A stretch of 64,000 nt of DNA, from assembly GCA_035459965.1 (NCBI GenBank), contig DATHXC010000009.1, positions 137,709 to 201,708 of the forward strand. Direction: 5' to 3'. The DNA is from DATHXC01 sp035459965. Its GTDB lineage: Bacteria; Pseudomonadota; Gammaproteobacteria; Burkholderiales; Methylophilaceae. A program made the translations under genes and the position numbers. A model generated the notes under the pieces. The model did not search any database and was not told where the DNA came from. It was given only the letters and a program-made list of their open reading frames with translations. Of this stretch, positions 26,033-34,193 are shown piece after piece. Every line of letters begins with the position of its first letter. Within the stretch, counting starts at the first letter, position 1.

Positions 26033-26959
26033 ATGAGCTATCTGTTTCACCTGATCGAGCAATATGGTTTATTGCTGGTGTTCTTCAATGTACTGCTTGA
26101 GCAGGCTGGCCTGCCTTTGCCTGCGTATCCCACGCTGGTGATCGCAGGTGCCCTGCTCGGCAGCGGTGATTACACTGCGGGCCTGCTGTTGCTGACAGCG
26201 GTGGTTGCAGCGCTGATCGCGGATAGCTTCTGGTTCTTTGCTGGTCGGCGTTATGGCCGGAAGGTCATGTCCACGCTTTGTCGTATCTCGCTATCGCCCG
26301 ATTCGTGTGTGCGGCAAACCTCTTCGATCTATACGCGCTGGGGCGCTTCGTCCTTGCTGGTGGCCAAGTTCATCCCGGGCTTTGCCTCGGTGGCCAGTGC
26401 CATGGCTGGTACACTGGGTACCAGTCGCAAGGCGTTTTTCCTGTTTGATGCGCTAGGTGCTGCGTTGTGGGCAGGCGTTGCGATTTACTTGGGCTCGCTA
26501 TTCAGTACCACCATCGATGATCTGCTCACGGTGCTGGTAGAGCTTGGTAAATTGGGCGGCCTGCTGGTATTGGCTGCGCTGGGCGCTTATATCGCTTCCA
26601 AATGGTGGCAACGCTACAGGTTCTTCAAGGCTTTGCACATGGCACGCATCTCGGTCGATGAGCTTGACCAGATGTTGCAGGACGGCACAGCGCCACTCAT
26701 TGTCGATGTGCGTGTTCCCATGTCGCAACAGGCCGGGCGTATTCCCGGGGCGGTCATCATTACCAACAATGATGTTAGTGCATTGCAGCTGGATGGCACT
26801 GCACTGGATAACGAGGTGATTGTGTATTGCGAATGCCCGAATGAAGCCTCGGCGGCGCGTGTGGCCAAGGAGCTGATGAAAAAAGGCTATACGCGTGTAC
26901 GCCCATTATCTGGCGGTATCAGCGCCTGGGTGGCTGCTGGCCACGCTATAGAAAATTAA
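26033..26959 (+). CDS. DedA-family membrane protein fused to rhodanese domain
   Basis: A 308-residue two-domain protein. Residues 1-190 are a DedA/VTT membrane domain with the re-entrant loop motifs EQAGLPLPAYPTLVIAGAL and KFIPGFASVASAMAGTLG. DedA proteins take part in lipid flipping and envelope homeostasis. Residues 200-305 are a cytoplasmic rhodanese domain, with DVRVPMSQQAGRIPGAV and the active-site cysteine in VYCECPNEASA. It starts 31 bases after the catalase-like gene and is probably co-transcribed. The fusion links the membrane carrier fold with sulfur or redox chemistry. Confidence 0.9.
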   Translation: MSYLFHLIEQYGLLLVFFNVLLEQAGLPLPAYPTLVIAGALLGSGDYTAGLLLLTAVVAALIADSFWFFAGRRYGRKVMSTLCRISLSPDSCVRQTSSIYTRWGASSLLVAKFIPGFASVASAMAGTLGTSRKAFFLFDALGAALWAGVAIYLGSLFSTTIDDLLTVLVELGKLGGLLVLAALGAYIASKWWQRYRFFKALHMARISVDELDQMLQDGTAPLIVDVRVPMSQQAGRIPGAVIITNNDVSALQLDGTALDNEVIVYCECPNEASAARVAKELMKKGYTRVRPLSGGISAWVAAGHAIEN

Positions 26960-26977
26960 CCTAAGTGGCCTTTATAC

Positions 26978-28189
26978 TTAAGCGGCTTCGGTAAATAGCT
27001 TACTGCTAATGCGGTAATGCTGGTTGGCACCTTCGATATCGTCCAGGCTTTCCAGCAGTTTAGCCAGGGCGATATGGGTGGCTGGCATGTCTTCCACGCT
27101 GATACTGGCTTCCAGATAGCTTTGCGCTTTACCCCACAGGCCTTGTCGCACGCACATATTGCCCAGCGACAACAGCAGGTTGGCATCACCTTCATGGCTC
27201 AGCAGCCAGTATTCGGCTTGTTGCAGCTGTTTTTGCGGATTGCTGGTCACACAGTCACCCAGTAGGCCTGCCAGTTTGTTGTCCCATTTCTTGGTCAGGC
27301 TCATTTCAATGATTTCTGCGGCAATATTCCCGAATTGTTCCCCACCTGCTACATGGCTCGCAGTGCCGTTACGGATAAAAATCTCAGCCGTCGAGTATGC
27401 CAGGCGGCTGTTCAGCCGATCGTCATCCGGTAACTTTTTCCAATAGGCATTGAGTGCTGGCAGATCGTCGGTGTAGCGCTTGATAATCTGCTGATGGGCT
27501 TGCTGGCGGATTTCCTTGAGGTGCCAGCTTTCAATGGCATCGCGTTTTTCCAGTTGCAGCAAAATCGCCAGTACCTGTTCCCAGCTGTTCAGGTGGATTT
27601 GTGCCTTGAGTTCCAGGCGCAGCGCGGGCACATGGTGCGCCTCTATCTTGTACAGCTTGTTCAGGGTATTGATGGCATCGTCATACTGGCGGTCATCCAG
27701 TTGCAGCTCAGCCTGTGACAGCAGGCGCGCAATGGCTGCATCGGGCGCGAGGCGTTCGGCTTCTGCAAAGTAGTAATCACGCTTGCTGCGATGTTTAAGT
27801 TTGTGAGAGGCGCGTGCCGCAATCAGCGCACTAAGGCCTGCATCCTCGCCCAGCTCTAGTGCTTTCGAGGCAGTCTTTTCTGCTACCAGATATCGCCCTT
27901 CCACCAGCGCATGCAAGGCTTCCACCAGCGCAGCATGACCATTCTTGATGCGCTGCTGTTCCTTGTATTCACGTACGCTGGCTGGCAGGCGCTTGGTGTA
28001 ATGCATCAGGCGCAAGCCCAGGTGCAACAGTACAAAGGCCAGCACAATCAGGATCAGCAGGAAATTCAGTGAGATTTCGAGTCGGTATGGCGCACGCACT
28101 ATCAGTACATAGCCATCGTTGTAGCTTGCCAGTAGCGATACGCCGATCGCGGATGTCAGAATCAGCAGTGTCCAGAATAACCAGCGCAT
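26978..28189 (-). CDS. hemY: HemY-like tetratricopeptide membrane protein
   Basis: A 403-residue inner-membrane protein with two N-terminal helices (about 4-22 and 42-62) and a long tetratricopeptide-like region. It is the proteobacterial HemY encoded in the hemCDXY operon, not the protoporphyrinogen oxidase of the same name. Its exact role in haem metabolism is unclear. It shares one base with hemX and ends 18 bases from the convergent DedA-rhodanese gene. Confidence 0.93.
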   Translation of the reverse strand: MRWLFWTLLILTSAIGVSLLASYNDGYVLIVRAPYRLEISLNFLLILIVLAFVLLHLGLRLMHYTKRLPASVREYKEQQRIKNGHAALVEALHALVEGRYLVAEKTASKALELGEDAGLSALIAARASHKLKHRSKRDYYFAEAERLAPDAAIARLLSQAELQLDDRQYDDAINTLNKLYKIEAHHVPALRLELKAQIHLNSWEQVLAILLQLEKRDAIESWHLKEIRQQAHQQIIKRYTDDLPALNAYWKKLPDDDRLNSRLAYSTAEIFIRNGTASHVAGGEQFGNIAAEIIEMSLTKKWDNKLAGLLGDCVTSNPQKQLQQAEYWLLSHEGDANLLLSLGNMCVRQGLWGKAQSYLEASISVEDMPATHIALAKLLESLDDIEGANQHYRISSKLFTEAA

Positions 28190-29409
28190 TATTGGGTAAC
28201 CTGCTGGGAGGGATTACCCTTTTCTGCGGGGATTTTAGTCTGTGCTTTAGGTTGAGATTGCACAGGCGAAGCAGATTTTTTTGCACCAGCCTTTTTCTCG
28301 TTATTCGCTTGTTCAGCGTTGCTGGAGCGTTCCAAAGCAAGTTTGTACTTGCTCACCAGGCTCAGGCTCTCGCTGATATCCGGCATCTGGATCACAATTG
28401 CACTGTCAGATAACTCCTTGATCACGTGCAAGGCGTTACGTGTCGTCTCTTCGCGCAAATCAAAATGTCCCTTCAGCCATTCTTCAGTGGCGGTCAAGTC
28501 GGCACGGTAAGTGGCTTCATCGTGTTGCAGTAAGGCGATGCGCGCGGTGAGCAAATGCAGCTTGATATTCTCACGCAGGAAAAAAGTCTGGTCCGGTGCC
28601 AATAATGGCGGTTCGCGACGGTCCAGCCGTTCAAGACGTATCATGCCTTTCAAGTCCTGCCAGACTTCCTGGGCCAAACGGCGCCAGGGATTGCTGTCCC
28701 AATCAGGCGCAAAAGCTGCATTGCTTTTGGGGTGACGGTCGCTCACTAACGGCAGGCTGTCGACACTCTCAGTCAGGCTTTCCAGTTTCAGGCTCATGCC
28801 CACGATATCGACCAGCGGCAGGCTTTGCAGTTTTTGGATATCCTGCGCCAGCACTTTGCGTAGCTGGATAACCTGCGAAGTATCAAGTTGTTGCAGGCGT
28901 GTATCTGCCGTTTGCAGTGCCAGTAGCGCAGGCTTGATATTGCCGGCCAGCTGCAATTGCTGGTTGGCAATCACCATCAGCTGCTCAACTTCCGAAATCA
29001 CGCGTTCTTCGCGGTTATTCGCCAGCTCAAGGTACAGGTTTTGTAACGCTTCCTGCTGGTCGCGTGATTCATCAATTTTCTGTTCAAGTAGTGAAGTACG
29101 TGCAACCGTATCCGAGCTGCGTTCATCAGCATTTTTTGCAAGTGCCAGCGTTTGCTGGTTTTTTTCATTGAACACTTCCAGCTTTTCAGCCAAGGTTTTT
29201 TCCAGCTGTTTTATCTGGTGCCGTGTGTTAATCCACTGCCAAGCTACGATCACAAATGCAGTCAAGGCCAGTGCCAGGGCCACCTGTATGAAGAGTGAAT
29301 ACTTGCGCCGCTCGGTGCCCGTGCTATTTTCAGCCGCAGCTGTGCTTGCCAAAGACTCGACCAAAGGTTCGGCTGCTTGTTCAGGGGTAGTGGGGTTTTG
29401 ATCCGTCAT
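28189..29409 (-). CDS. hemX: HemX-like protein (putative uroporphyrinogen methyltransferase family)
   Basis: A 406-residue protein with an N-terminal cytoplasmic tail, one transmembrane helix at about 40-62 (FIQVALALALTAFVIVAWQW) and a coiled-coil periplasmic part. The C-terminal tail is rich in lysine, alanine and glutamine. It matches the HemX of the hemCDXY operon, often mislabelled a methyltransferase; no methyltransferase motif is visible. It lies 27 bases after hemD. Confidence 0.92.
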   Translation of the reverse strand: MTDQNPTTPEQAAEPLVESLASTAAAENSTGTERRKYSLFIQVALALALTAFVIVAWQWINTRHQIKQLEKTLAEKLEVFNEKNQQTLALAKNADERSSDTVARTSLLEQKIDESRDQQEALQNLYLELANNREERVISEVEQLMVIANQQLQLAGNIKPALLALQTADTRLQQLDTSQVIQLRKVLAQDIQKLQSLPLVDIVGMSLKLESLTESVDSLPLVSDRHPKSNAAFAPDWDSNPWRRLAQEVWQDLKGMIRLERLDRREPPLLAPDQTFFLRENIKLHLLTARIALLQHDEATYRADLTATEEWLKGHFDLREETTRNALHVIKELSDSAIVIQMPDISESLSLVSKYKLALERSSNAEQANNEKKAGAKKSASPVQSQPKAQTKIPAEKGNPSQQVTQ

Positions 29410-29436
29410 ATGCCAATGTGCTTAATAGTGCGTTCT

Positions 29437-30243
29437 TTATAATGTTGCAGGACCATGCTGTAAGGCGCCTTTCAGGCAATTGAGCATGGCTTCATCGCCT
29501 GGCGCTGCCGCCACTGCTGGCCTTAAGCCGCGCTGCCTGGCTTCTTCCGCAATGCGCTCATGGTTTACGCAAATGACGATGTGTTTAATCCAAGCTGCAT
29601 CGTCATCTTGAATTGCCAAAGCCAGTAAATGCCGCATTGCCTCGCTACTGGTGACTACCAGCGCATGCAGTTGTTTATTTTGCCACATACTTGCTAATAC
29701 TTTGGTATCCGTTTGTGGATTAATGCGTCGGTAGCACTCGGCAAAGCGCACCATCGCGCCACGCGCTTTCAGTGTATCTGCCAACACTTCGCGGCCACCC
29801 ACACCGCGAAATATCACAAAGCGCTTGCCAGTTACATTGTGCATCTCCGGCAACGCCAGCAAGGCTTCGCTATCAAAACGATCTTGCGGGGTCAGTACCT
29901 GTGCAACACCAAATGCTGCCAGTTCTGACGCAGTCACCGGGCCTATGGCTGCAAACTTTAAGCTGATAGGGATAGTATGGTGCTGTAGCACACGAGGCAT
30001 GCCGTTTTGCACGGCATTACTACTAATGAATATCGCCCAATCGTCCTTTTCCAGCTCGGTCAGTTGATGATCAAAAGCGCTGTAATCTTCCAGCGGAGCA
30101 ATGGCAATCAAGGGGAATGCAAACGGCTTGCCACCCGCAGTTCTGATCAGCTCAGTCAGCTTGCCCGCCTGCCCGGTTGGGCGGGTAATCGCGATGCCGT
30201 ACCCACTCAGCGCGGCAGCATCATTATCAGGCAGGGTTGTCAT
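29437..30243 (-). CDS. hemD: Uroporphyrinogen-III synthase
   Basis: A 268-residue enzyme that closes and rearranges hydroxymethylbilane into uroporphyrinogen III. The family is poorly conserved in sequence, but GYGIAITRPTGQAGKLTELI, FISSNAVQNGM and VVTSSEAMRHLL, together with its place directly after hemC, make the call clear. The gap to hemC is 12 bases. Confidence 0.95.
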   Translation of the reverse strand: MTTLPDNDAAALSGYGIAITRPTGQAGKLTELIRTAGGKPFAFPLIAIAPLEDYSAFDHQLTELEKDDWAIFISSNAVQNGMPRVLQHHTIPISLKFAAIGPVTASELAAFGVAQVLTPQDRFDSEALLALPEMHNVTGKRFVIFRGVGGREVLADTLKARGAMVRFAECYRRINPQTDTKVLASMWQNKQLHALVVTSSEAMRHLLALAIQDDDAAWIKHIVICVNHERIAEEARQRGLRPAVAAAPGDEAMLNCLKGALQHGPATL

Positions 30244-30255
30244 CTAGTATGGTTA

Positions 30256-31197
30256 TCATTTGCTGTAGTTGTCTAGCGCCGCCAGTATGCGGTCTGCGCC
30301 CAGTGCACGCAGCTTGTCTGCCAATGCTTGGCCCAGCGCTTCCGGGTTGTCGGCACTGCCGGTGATGGTTTCGCGGATAATCTCTGAACCATCTACACTT
30401 GCCACAAAACCGGTCATGCGCAACTCATCGCCGTGCCGTTCAGCATAAGCACCCAGTGGCACGGTGCAGCTACCCGCTAGCGCACGGCTCATGCCACGCT
30501 CGGCCTCTACACACGATGCGGTGGCAGGGTCATTTAGAGGCGCCAATACAGGCAGCAAATCCTGGCGATCAGCGTTGATCTCGATACCCAGTGCGCCCTG
30601 GCCCACGGCGGGGATACTGTGCTCGGTTGAAATATATTGTGTAATTCGGTCGCCCAGCCCAAGGCGTATCAGCCCAGCTGCAGCGAGGATAATCGCTGCA
30701 TATTGGCCTTCATCCAGCTTGCGCAGACGGGTTTGCACATTGCCGCGCAGGGATTCTATCTTCAGGTGCGGCAGGCGGGCCTGTAACTGGCTCTGGCGGC
30801 GCAGGCTGGAGGTGCCGACGATACTGCCATGCGGCAAGTCTTCCAGTGTTTTGTAGTTATTGGAGACAAATGCATCTCGCGGGTCTTCACGTTTTCCAAT
30901 CGCTGCCATCGCAAATCCTTCCGGCAGGTGCATGGGTACATCCTTCATGGAGTGCACGGCCAAATCAGCGCGGCCATCTGCCAGTGCCTGTTCCAGCTCC
31001 TTCACAAACAGGCCCTTACCGCCTATCTTGGCCAGTGGCGAATCCAGTATCTGGTCGCCTGTGGTGGTCATACCCAGAATCTCTACAATGGTTTCGGGGT
31101 AAAGTGCCTGCAATGTGCTCTGGATATAGCGTGCCTGCCACATGGCCAGCGCGCTTTCCCGCGAGGCGATGACGAGTTTTTTGGGGATGGGATTCAT
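30256..31197 (-). CDS. hemC: Hydroxymethylbilane synthase (porphobilinogen deaminase)
   Basis: A 313-residue enzyme that joins four porphobilinogens. Conserved stretches are IASRESALAMWQA, HSMKDVPMHLPEGF, GTSSLRRQSQL and the dipyrromethane-cofactor cysteine in LAGSCTVPLGAYAE. It heads the hemCDXY operon. In many gammaproteobacteria algR lies immediately upstream; here an EAL gene does. Confidence 0.98.
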   Translation of the reverse strand: MNPIPKKLVIASRESALAMWQARYIQSTLQALYPETIVEILGMTTTGDQILDSPLAKIGGKGLFVKELEQALADGRADLAVHSMKDVPMHLPEGFAMAAIGKREDPRDAFVSNNYKTLEDLPHGSIVGTSSLRRQSQLQARLPHLKIESLRGNVQTRLRKLDEGQYAAIILAAAGLIRLGLGDRITQYISTEHSIPAVGQGALGIEINADRQDLLPVLAPLNDPATASCVEAERGMSRALAGSCTVPLGAYAERHGDELRMTGFVASVDGSEIIRETITGSADNPEALGQALADKLRALGADRILAALDNYSK

Positions 31198-31311
31198 GAG
31201 CGCTTGCGACTAAAAATAATGAATAGCCCAATTTTAGCATAGGAGGGCAGCGGCCCAGTTTGGGTGGAAATTTTTAGGTTCTATGCTTTGAAGTTGTATA
31301 CAGCTTCTCGG

Positions 31312-31354
31312 GCTAGTAATGATTTACTGAGACAAGCCCACCGTCATTACTAGC
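31312..31354. repeat. Inverted repeat at the EAL gene stop
   Basis: Eleven-base perfect arms (GCTAGTAATGA 31312-31322 and TCATTACTAGC 31344-31354) separated by 21 bases. The right arm includes the stop codon of the EAL gene. There is no T run on either side. It may slow transcription or protect the mRNA end between the EAL gene and hemC. Confidence 0.5.
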
Positions 31355-32138
31355 GCCAAGCCTCTGGGTCTATTGTGCCTTCGGATTTAAAGGCTGGCTT
31401 GCAAAATAAATAACCCTGGTAAAGATTGATATCAAGCCCAAGCAGAAAATCTCGCTCGGCTTTTGTTTCAACGCCTTCTGCCAGTACGGTGACGCCCAGC
31501 TCTGCGCACATCTTAGTTAAGGCCTTTACGATAGCTTGACGTGATTTGCTGCTATCAATATTACGCAGCAATTCCATATCAATTTTCACAATATCCGGTT
31601 GAAACTGAGCCAGCAAATTAAGCCCTGCATAGCCAGCACCAAAGTCATCAATCGCCGTTTTAAAGCCGAGCTTGTTGTACTCCGTCACAATGTTTAACAA
31701 ATGCTTGGTATCTTTAATCTGCTCAGTTTCAGTAAATTCAAAAATAATGTTAGTGGCCGGGAAGTTGTATTTTTTAGCAGCAGCTAAAGTAGTGCTGATG
31801 CACAATTCAGGCCGGTAAACCGCATTGGGCATGAAATTGATGGACAAAAAGCCTTGTAACTTAAGCTCGGCAGCGGTTTTAACAGCTTTTACCCTGCAGG
31901 CTTGGTCAAATTTGTATGCATTGTCATTGTTCACTTTGCTCAGTACAGAGTATGCACTTTCACCGTTTGGTCCCCTGATGAGGGCTTCATGGGCATAGAT
32001 AGAGCGATTCTTGTAATCAACAATCGGCTGAAATGCATATTCAAAATCGAAATCCAGTTCGGGCGAGCTTTTACAACTCGCGCAGCCATGCGAAGTTGGC
32101 TTGGCTACAGGGGTAATAATGGTTGTGCGGCTATTCAT
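31350..32138 (-). CDS. EAL-domain cyclic-di-GMP phosphodiesterase
   Basis: A 262-residue stand-alone EAL protein predicted to cut cyclic-di-GMP. The metal and catalytic residues are all visible: HEALIRG (E51), SINFMPN (N101), FEFTE (E134/E137), IDDFGAGYAG (D164, D165), VKIDMEL (K185), LAEGVET and the late YQGYLF. It has no membrane helix. The N-terminal 30 residues carry a short CxxC (GCASCKSS). I chose ATG 32138 because AAGGAAG precedes it; the frame is open 18 codons further. It is divergent from the LOV-GGDEF gene, so synthesis and breakdown are encoded back to back. Confidence 0.92.
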   Translation of the reverse strand: MNSRTTIITPVAKPTSHGCASCKSSPELDFDFEYAFQPIVDYKNRSIYAHEALIRGPNGESAYSVLSKVNNDNAYKFDQACRVKAVKTAAELKLQGFLSINFMPNAVYRPELCISTTLAAAKKYNFPATNIIFEFTETEQIKDTKHLLNIVTEYNKLGFKTAIDDFGAGYAGLNLLAQFQPDIVKIDMELLRNIDSSKSRQAIVKALTKMCAELGVTVLAEGVETKAERDFLLGLDINLYQGYLFCKPAFKSEGTIDPEAWR

Positions 32139-32316
32139 AAATGCTTCCTTTTCTATAGCTGCAAAACGGCAGATAGTCCTAATTAAGCCCACCCAGTGTG
32201 CGCTATAAAAATGTATTTAAGGAGTTTAAATATGCGTATTAGTTCGAGGTTATTCGATGTATAAAATTTTCTAGTCTAGGAGTAAGCTGAATGTACATAT
32301 CGAAGGATAGACTTTA
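32139..32316. promoter_or_regulatory. Shared control region of EAL and LOV-GGDEF genes
   Basis: About 178 bases between the two divergent starts. A TATAAA element near 32260, upstream of the LOV-GGDEF gene, is a candidate -10 box. The arrangement allows both genes to be controlled together. Confidence 0.4.
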
Positions 32317-33258
32317 ATGATTACTCTAGAAATTTTAATGCAAGCCGTGATGGATTCCAGGGATGGTGTCACTATTGCTGATGCAGCACGCCCTGATTAC
32401 CCATTGATCTACGTGAATCCAGCCTTCGAAAAAATGACTGGCTATACCCGTGATGAAATCCTTAATAAGAATTGCCGTTCTTTACAGGGAGAAGACACTC
32501 AACAACGAGGCATCACCCAGCTCAGCCATGCCATCAAAAAAGGTGAGTACTGTCTGGTAACACTGAGAAACTACCGCAAAGACGGCACCATGTTCTGGAA
32601 CGAGCTGAGTGTTTCGCCGGTGAAAAATAGCTCTAACGAGACCACCCACTTTATCGGCATCCAAAAAGACGTCACAGCGCGCATTATTCTCGAGCAACAT
32701 CTCAGCGAAGAATACAAGCTACTTGAGAAAAGCAATGCCATCCTGGAAAAGCTCGTGGTGCATGACACGCTCACCGGATTATTCAACCGCAGGTATTTTG
32801 AAGATCAGCTTGATAAAACCTGGAAGCATCTGATGGCGACGCAGGGTAATTTTGTCGTTATTTTTATTGATATCGATTACTTCAAGCGCTTTAATGATAC
32901 TTACGGTCATATTGAGGGTGATGAAGCGCTAAAAAGAGTGTCCAACGAACTCAAGAGGTTGCTAAAGCGCACCAGTGATTTTGTGGCCAGATATGGCGGA
33001 GAAGAGTTCATCGTACTGGCAACAGACATGAACGAAGAACAAGCGATGGCGCATGCAGAAACTATCTGTCAGGACGTCAGAAACCTCAATATTCCTCACA
33101 TTGCTTCGCCGCATCGTTTCCTGACGGTTAGCTGTGGTATTGCAGTGGCCAAGCCAAGCGCAGAAAGCAGCCCTGAAAAGATCATTCACGAAGCCGATAT
33201 GGCGCTTTACCAGGCAAAAGCAGGGGGTCGTAACAAAGCCCTGATGGTAGATGTCTGA
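32317..33258 (+). CDS. LOV-GGDEF protein (predicted blue-light diguanylate cyclase)
   Basis: A 313-residue soluble sensor. Residues 10-122 are a LOV-type PAS domain: NKNCRSLQGEDTQ carries C53, which forms the flavin-cysteinyl adduct in photosensors. LRNYRKDG (N85) and MFWNELS (N95) are the flavin contacts, and the late Q116 (GIQKDVT) is the usual signalling glutamine. A coiled-coil linker (about 123-148) joins it to a GGDEF domain with FIDIDYFK (D175, D177) and the active GGEEF at 207-211. The product-inhibition site RTSD (198-201) is five residues before it. It should make cyclic-di-GMP in response to blue light. Divergent EAL gene alongside. Confidence 0.92.
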   Translation: MITLEILMQAVMDSRDGVTIADAARPDYPLIYVNPAFEKMTGYTRDEILNKNCRSLQGEDTQQRGITQLSHAIKKGEYCLVTLRNYRKDGTMFWNELSVSPVKNSSNETTHFIGIQKDVTARIILEQHLSEEYKLLEKSNAILEKLVVHDTLTGLFNRRYFEDQLDKTWKHLMATQGNFVVIFIDIDYFKRFNDTYGHIEGDEALKRVSNELKRLLKRTSDFVARYGGEEFIVLATDMNEEQAMAHAETICQDVRNLNIPHIASPHRFLTVSCGIAVAKPSAESSPEKIIHEADMALYQAKAGGRNKALMVDV

Positions 33259-33267
33259 CAGCCTGTT

Positions 33268-34110
33268 TTAGGCTGTTTGAGCTTGAGGGCTGCTTTGCTC
33301 GGCGCGGGTCTCATGCTGCGACAGGGGAATCACGATGCCCTTACTGCGGAATACCTCAATAATCGCCTTATTGATCTCACCCACAGCCGGGCCGTAATCC
33401 GGCACGTTAACCCAGGGCTTCACCGCAATACTCACAGAGTACGAAGCCAGCATGCTCACCTTGATGACAGCCTCCGGCTGCTTGAGTATGCGCGGGTTAG
33501 CTTGCAGTATCTCGTTTACAGCAGCCAGCGCCAAGTCGAGATCAGTGTCGTAAGCCACGCCCACCACAATATCCAGCTGGCGGATTTTGCCGTAGTTATG
33601 CAATATTTCGCCTACGATCTTGCGGTTGGGTATCACCACCTGCGACTGGTCGGCATGGCTCAGCACCGTGGTGAATACCGTGATGTTCTCCACCTGGCCT
33701 TCTTCGCCCGCAATCGAGATGTATTCGCCCACCGTGAATGGCTTGGTAAAAATAATGCTAAGCCCCGCCACAATATTGCTCAACACCCCCTGCATCGCCA
33801 GCGCGATACCCGCGCCAGCCACACCCAGCCCCGCAATCAGCGGCAACAACTGCACACCCAGGTTTTGCAGCGCCATGATGATAAACAGGGCCAGCACCAA
33901 CAGCTTCACTATCCGCACCAGCAATTGCCGCACCGGCAAATCGAGGTTGAATTTCGTGATATTGGTATCGACAAACTGCCCCACCCAGCGCCCCACATAA
34001 ACCCCCGCAATGATAATGGCGGTGGCCACTAGCAGCTTGGGCCCGAACTGGATTGCCATTTCAATCACGGCAGTTTTGATTTGATCTACGGTTTGGAGTT
34101 GGTCGTTCAT
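33268..34110 (-). CDS. MscS-type small mechanosensitive channel
   Basis: A 280-residue channel protein with three N-terminal helices. The pore-lining third helix is glycine- and alanine-rich (LGVAGAGIALAMQGVLSN). It is followed by the cytoplasmic vestibule with KPFTVGEYISIAGEEGQVEN. The length is that of the short MscS class. It releases solutes upon hypo-osmotic shock. It is convergent with the LOV-GGDEF gene (nine bases apart). Confidence 0.94.
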   Translation of the reverse strand: MNDQLQTVDQIKTAVIEMAIQFGPKLLVATAIIIAGVYVGRWVGQFVDTNITKFNLDLPVRQLLVRIVKLLVLALFIIMALQNLGVQLLPLIAGLGVAGAGIALAMQGVLSNIVAGLSIIFTKPFTVGEYISIAGEEGQVENITVFTTVLSHADQSQVVIPNRKIVGEILHNYGKIRQLDIVVGVAYDTDLDLALAAVNEILQANPRILKQPEAVIKVSMLASYSVSIAVKPWVNVPDYGPAVGEINKAIIEVFRSKGIVIPLSQHETRAEQSSPQAQTA

Positions 34111-34193
34111 ATTGATTCTTTCAGAATTTCTGAAGTAAATTATTTAAAGCTAAATTAGCTGAGATGGTCTTCGAGGACTGACAGATTGAAATT

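Noticed and set aside
33277..34032. A 251-codon open frame antisense to mscS, rich in histidine and glutamine.
   Set aside because: The composition is what one gets from reading the channel gene backwards; no start signal and no recognisable domain.
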